Shown here: piece by piece, positions 5,935 through 7,279 of the stretch | Position numbering within the stretch: position 1 is the first letter of the stretch | Layout: each line of letters starts with the position of its first letter | Assembly (NCBI GenBank): GCA_036269455.1 | Contig: DATARS010000188.1 | Coordinates: 1 to 7,279 of the forward strand | Direction: 5' to 3' | Length of the DNA stretch: 7,279 nucleotides | Origin: CF-96 sp036269455 | GTDB lineage: Bacteria > Chloroflexota > Dormibacteria > Aeolococcales > Aeolococcaceae | Translations under genes and position numbers: made by a program | Notes under the pieces: generated by a model | What the model was told of the DNA's origin: nothing | What the model saw: the letters and a program-made list of their open reading frames with translations, nothing else | The model's database searches: none

Positions 5935-7279
5935 TCAGGCCTGCTCCAGCACGTACGTCCCCGGGGCGGCCTCCTTCGCCGGGTTGCGCCGGCTTCCGAG
6001 TCGCTCCGGCGCCGGGCGCATCTCCCCGCCGCGGGCCTTCACCCACTCCAGCCAGTGTCCCCACCAGCTGTCCCGGTGCTCGGTGGCCGCGGCGCGCCAG
6101 GCGTCGGGGTCCTTGCCCGGCTTGGGGCCGGTGAAGAAGCTCGCCTTGGGGTTGCCGGGGGGGTTGACCAGCGCCTGGATGTGGCCGCTGTTGCTGAGCA
6201 CGAACTCGCTCGGGCCGCCGAGCAGCTGGGTCGCCCGGTAGCAGGCGCGCCACGGGGTGATGTGGTCGGTCACGCCCGCGAGGACGTAGGCCGGGCAGCT
6301 GACCGCGCCGAGGTCGATGGGGGTGCCGAGCACCTCGATCTCGCCCGGGTGGGTGAGCGCGTTGTCGAGCAGGATGCGCAGGAACTGCGCGTGCAGCGCC
6401 GCCGGGAGGTTGGTGGTGTCGTTGTTCCAGGCGAGGATGTCGAACGACGGCGGCGGGTTGCCCATCAGGTAGTTGTTGACCCAGTAGTTCCAGACCAGGT
6501 CGTTGGGCCGCATCCAGGCGAAGACGCGCGACATCTCCGCGCCGGAGAGCACGCCCTTGCGCTGCGACTGGCGGATCGCGGCGGCGCCGACGCGCTCGCT
6601 CGAGAAGATGCCCGCGGTCGAGGGCACGCTCATGTCGAGCATGGTCACCGGCAGGGTCACGCTGTGCACCCGCGGGTCGTTCGCCGCCGCCATGTGCGCG
6701 AGCGTGATCGAGGTGGTGATGCCGCCGGCGCACAGCCCCATGACGTTGACGTCGGGCGAGCCGGTGATCTCGCAGGCGGTGGAGATGGCGTCGACGCAGC
6801 CCTGGACATAGGTGTCGAGGTCCCAGTCGCGGAACTCGGGGCCTGGATTGCGCCAGCTGATGGCGAAGAACTGGACCCCGTTGGCCACCGCGTTCTCGAT
6901 GAAGCTGCGCTTCGGGGCCAGGTCCATGATGTAGTACTTGTTGATCTGCGGCGGGATCATCACCAGCGGCCGCGTGCCCACCTCGGGCGTCGCCGGCGTG
7001 AACTGGAGCAGCTCGCAGACCTCGCTGCGGAAGACGACCGCGCCGGGGCTGGTGGCGACGTTCTCGCCGACACTGAACGGCCGGCGGTCGACCTGGCTGG
7101 GCATCCCGCGGTTGTGGCGCAGGTCGCGGATGGCGTTGCGCGCACCGCGGACCAGGCTGGCGCCGCCGGTCTCGAAGGCGCGCTTCAGCGCCGCGGGATT
7201 GCCGGCGAGCGCGTTCGTCGGGGCGAGCGCCTCGGTGACCAACGTCGCGGCGAAGCGCGCCCGCTCGGCGTTGCGCCAG
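5935..7279 (-). CDS. phaC: Poly(3-hydroxyalkanoate) synthase, class I type (5' end outside window)
   Basis: The C-terminal 447 residues of a PHA synthase are visible. The frame is open to the window edge, so the true start lies beyond 7279; the in-frame TTG at complement 7242 is not taken as the start, because family-type sequence (ERARF...LAPTNALAGNP) continues upstream of it. The enzyme polymerises (R)-hydroxyacyl-CoA on the granule surface. The nucleophile cysteine is in GLCAGG (codon at complement 6732-6730), the acid is Asp in VTDHITPW (6267-6265) and the base is His in NSGHIQ (6183-6181). Cys-Asp and Asp-His spacings are 155 and 28 residues, against 161 and 28 in the Cupriavidus necator enzyme. 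NYWVNNYLMG..PPSFDILAWNNDTTNLPA is the class I/II signature, and the tail ends APGTYVLEQA. About 136 residues are probably missing. A class III enzyme would be shorter and need PhaE; none is seen here. Confidence 0.93.
   Translation of the reverse strand, partial: WRNAERARFAATLVTEALAPTNALAGNPAALKRAFETGGASLVRGARNAIRDLRHNRGMPSQVDRRPFSVGENVATSPGAVVFRSEVCELLQFTPATPEVGTRPLVMIPPQINKYYIMDLAPKRSFIENAVANGVQFFAISWRNPGPEFRDWDLDTYVQGCVDAISTACEITGSPDVNVMGLCAGGITTSITLAHMAAANDPRVHSVTLPVTMLDMSVPSTAGIFSSERVGAAAIRQSQRKGVLSGAEMSRVFAWMRPNDLVWNYWVNNYLMGNPPPSFDILAWNNDTTNLPAALHAQFLRILLDNALTHPGEIEVLGTPIDLGAVSCPAYVLAGVTDHITPWRACYRATQLLGGPSEFVLSNSGHIQALVNPPGNPKASFFTGPKPGKDPDAWRAAATEHRDSWWGHWLEWVKARGGEMRPAPERLGSRRNPAKEAAPGTYVLEQA

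Noticed and set aside
5876..6733. 436-residue minus-strand frame joining the PPOX protein to sequence antisense-frame to the PHA synthase
   Set aside because: Only its C-terminal 150 residues are a real protein. The rest is a frame-shifted reading of the PHA synthase, not a fusion.

Overview
The window is very GC-rich (by eye around 70% or more, with G/C dominating third codon positions). Together with a class I-type PHA synthase, a PPOX/F420-type split-barrel protein, a subfamily-I haloalkane dehalogenase and a possible HNH-endonuclease tail, this suggests a high-GC soil-type bacterium: an actinomycete, or a lineage such as Dormibacterota/Chloroflexota. No rRNA, tRNA or marker gene fixes the taxonomy.

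Layout. Bases 1-69 carry the last residues of a plus-strand gene that enters from the left. After a 177-nt gap comes a complete AlkK/FadD-like fatty acyl-CoA ligase (247-1872). A bulged GC-rich hairpin in the next gap (1888-1930) probably ends that transcript. A second plus-strand unit follows. Its first gene is an unrecognised 568-residue membrane protein with four N-terminal helices, a long Pro/Ala-rich linker, one more helix and a cysteine-containing C-terminal domain (1995-3701). Its stop overlaps the start of a haloalkane dehalogenase (3695-4597) with all five expected catalytic and halide-binding residues. A small membrane protein with SH..LD, PD and PSH motifs follows (4652-5146).

The right third runs on the minus strand. 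A PHA synthase, cut by the window edge (complement of 5935-7279), is followed by a PPOX-fold F420-type protein (5423-5875) and a 43-55 residue helical protein (5127-5258). The last converges on the small membrane protein with a 20-nt tail-to-tail overlap.

Functional reading. The PHA synthase polymerises hydroxyacyl-CoA, and the ligase could supply acyl-CoA, either for beta-oxidation or as PHA precursor. The dehalogenase would convert haloalkanes to alcohols. The ligase and the synthase are on opposite strands and separated by unrelated genes, so any shared pathway is inference. No mobile element, CRISPR array, tRNA or clear novel multi-gene system is visible. The least explained items are the membrane protein translationally overlapped with the dehalogenase and the very small protein at the end of the PHA-side gene set.
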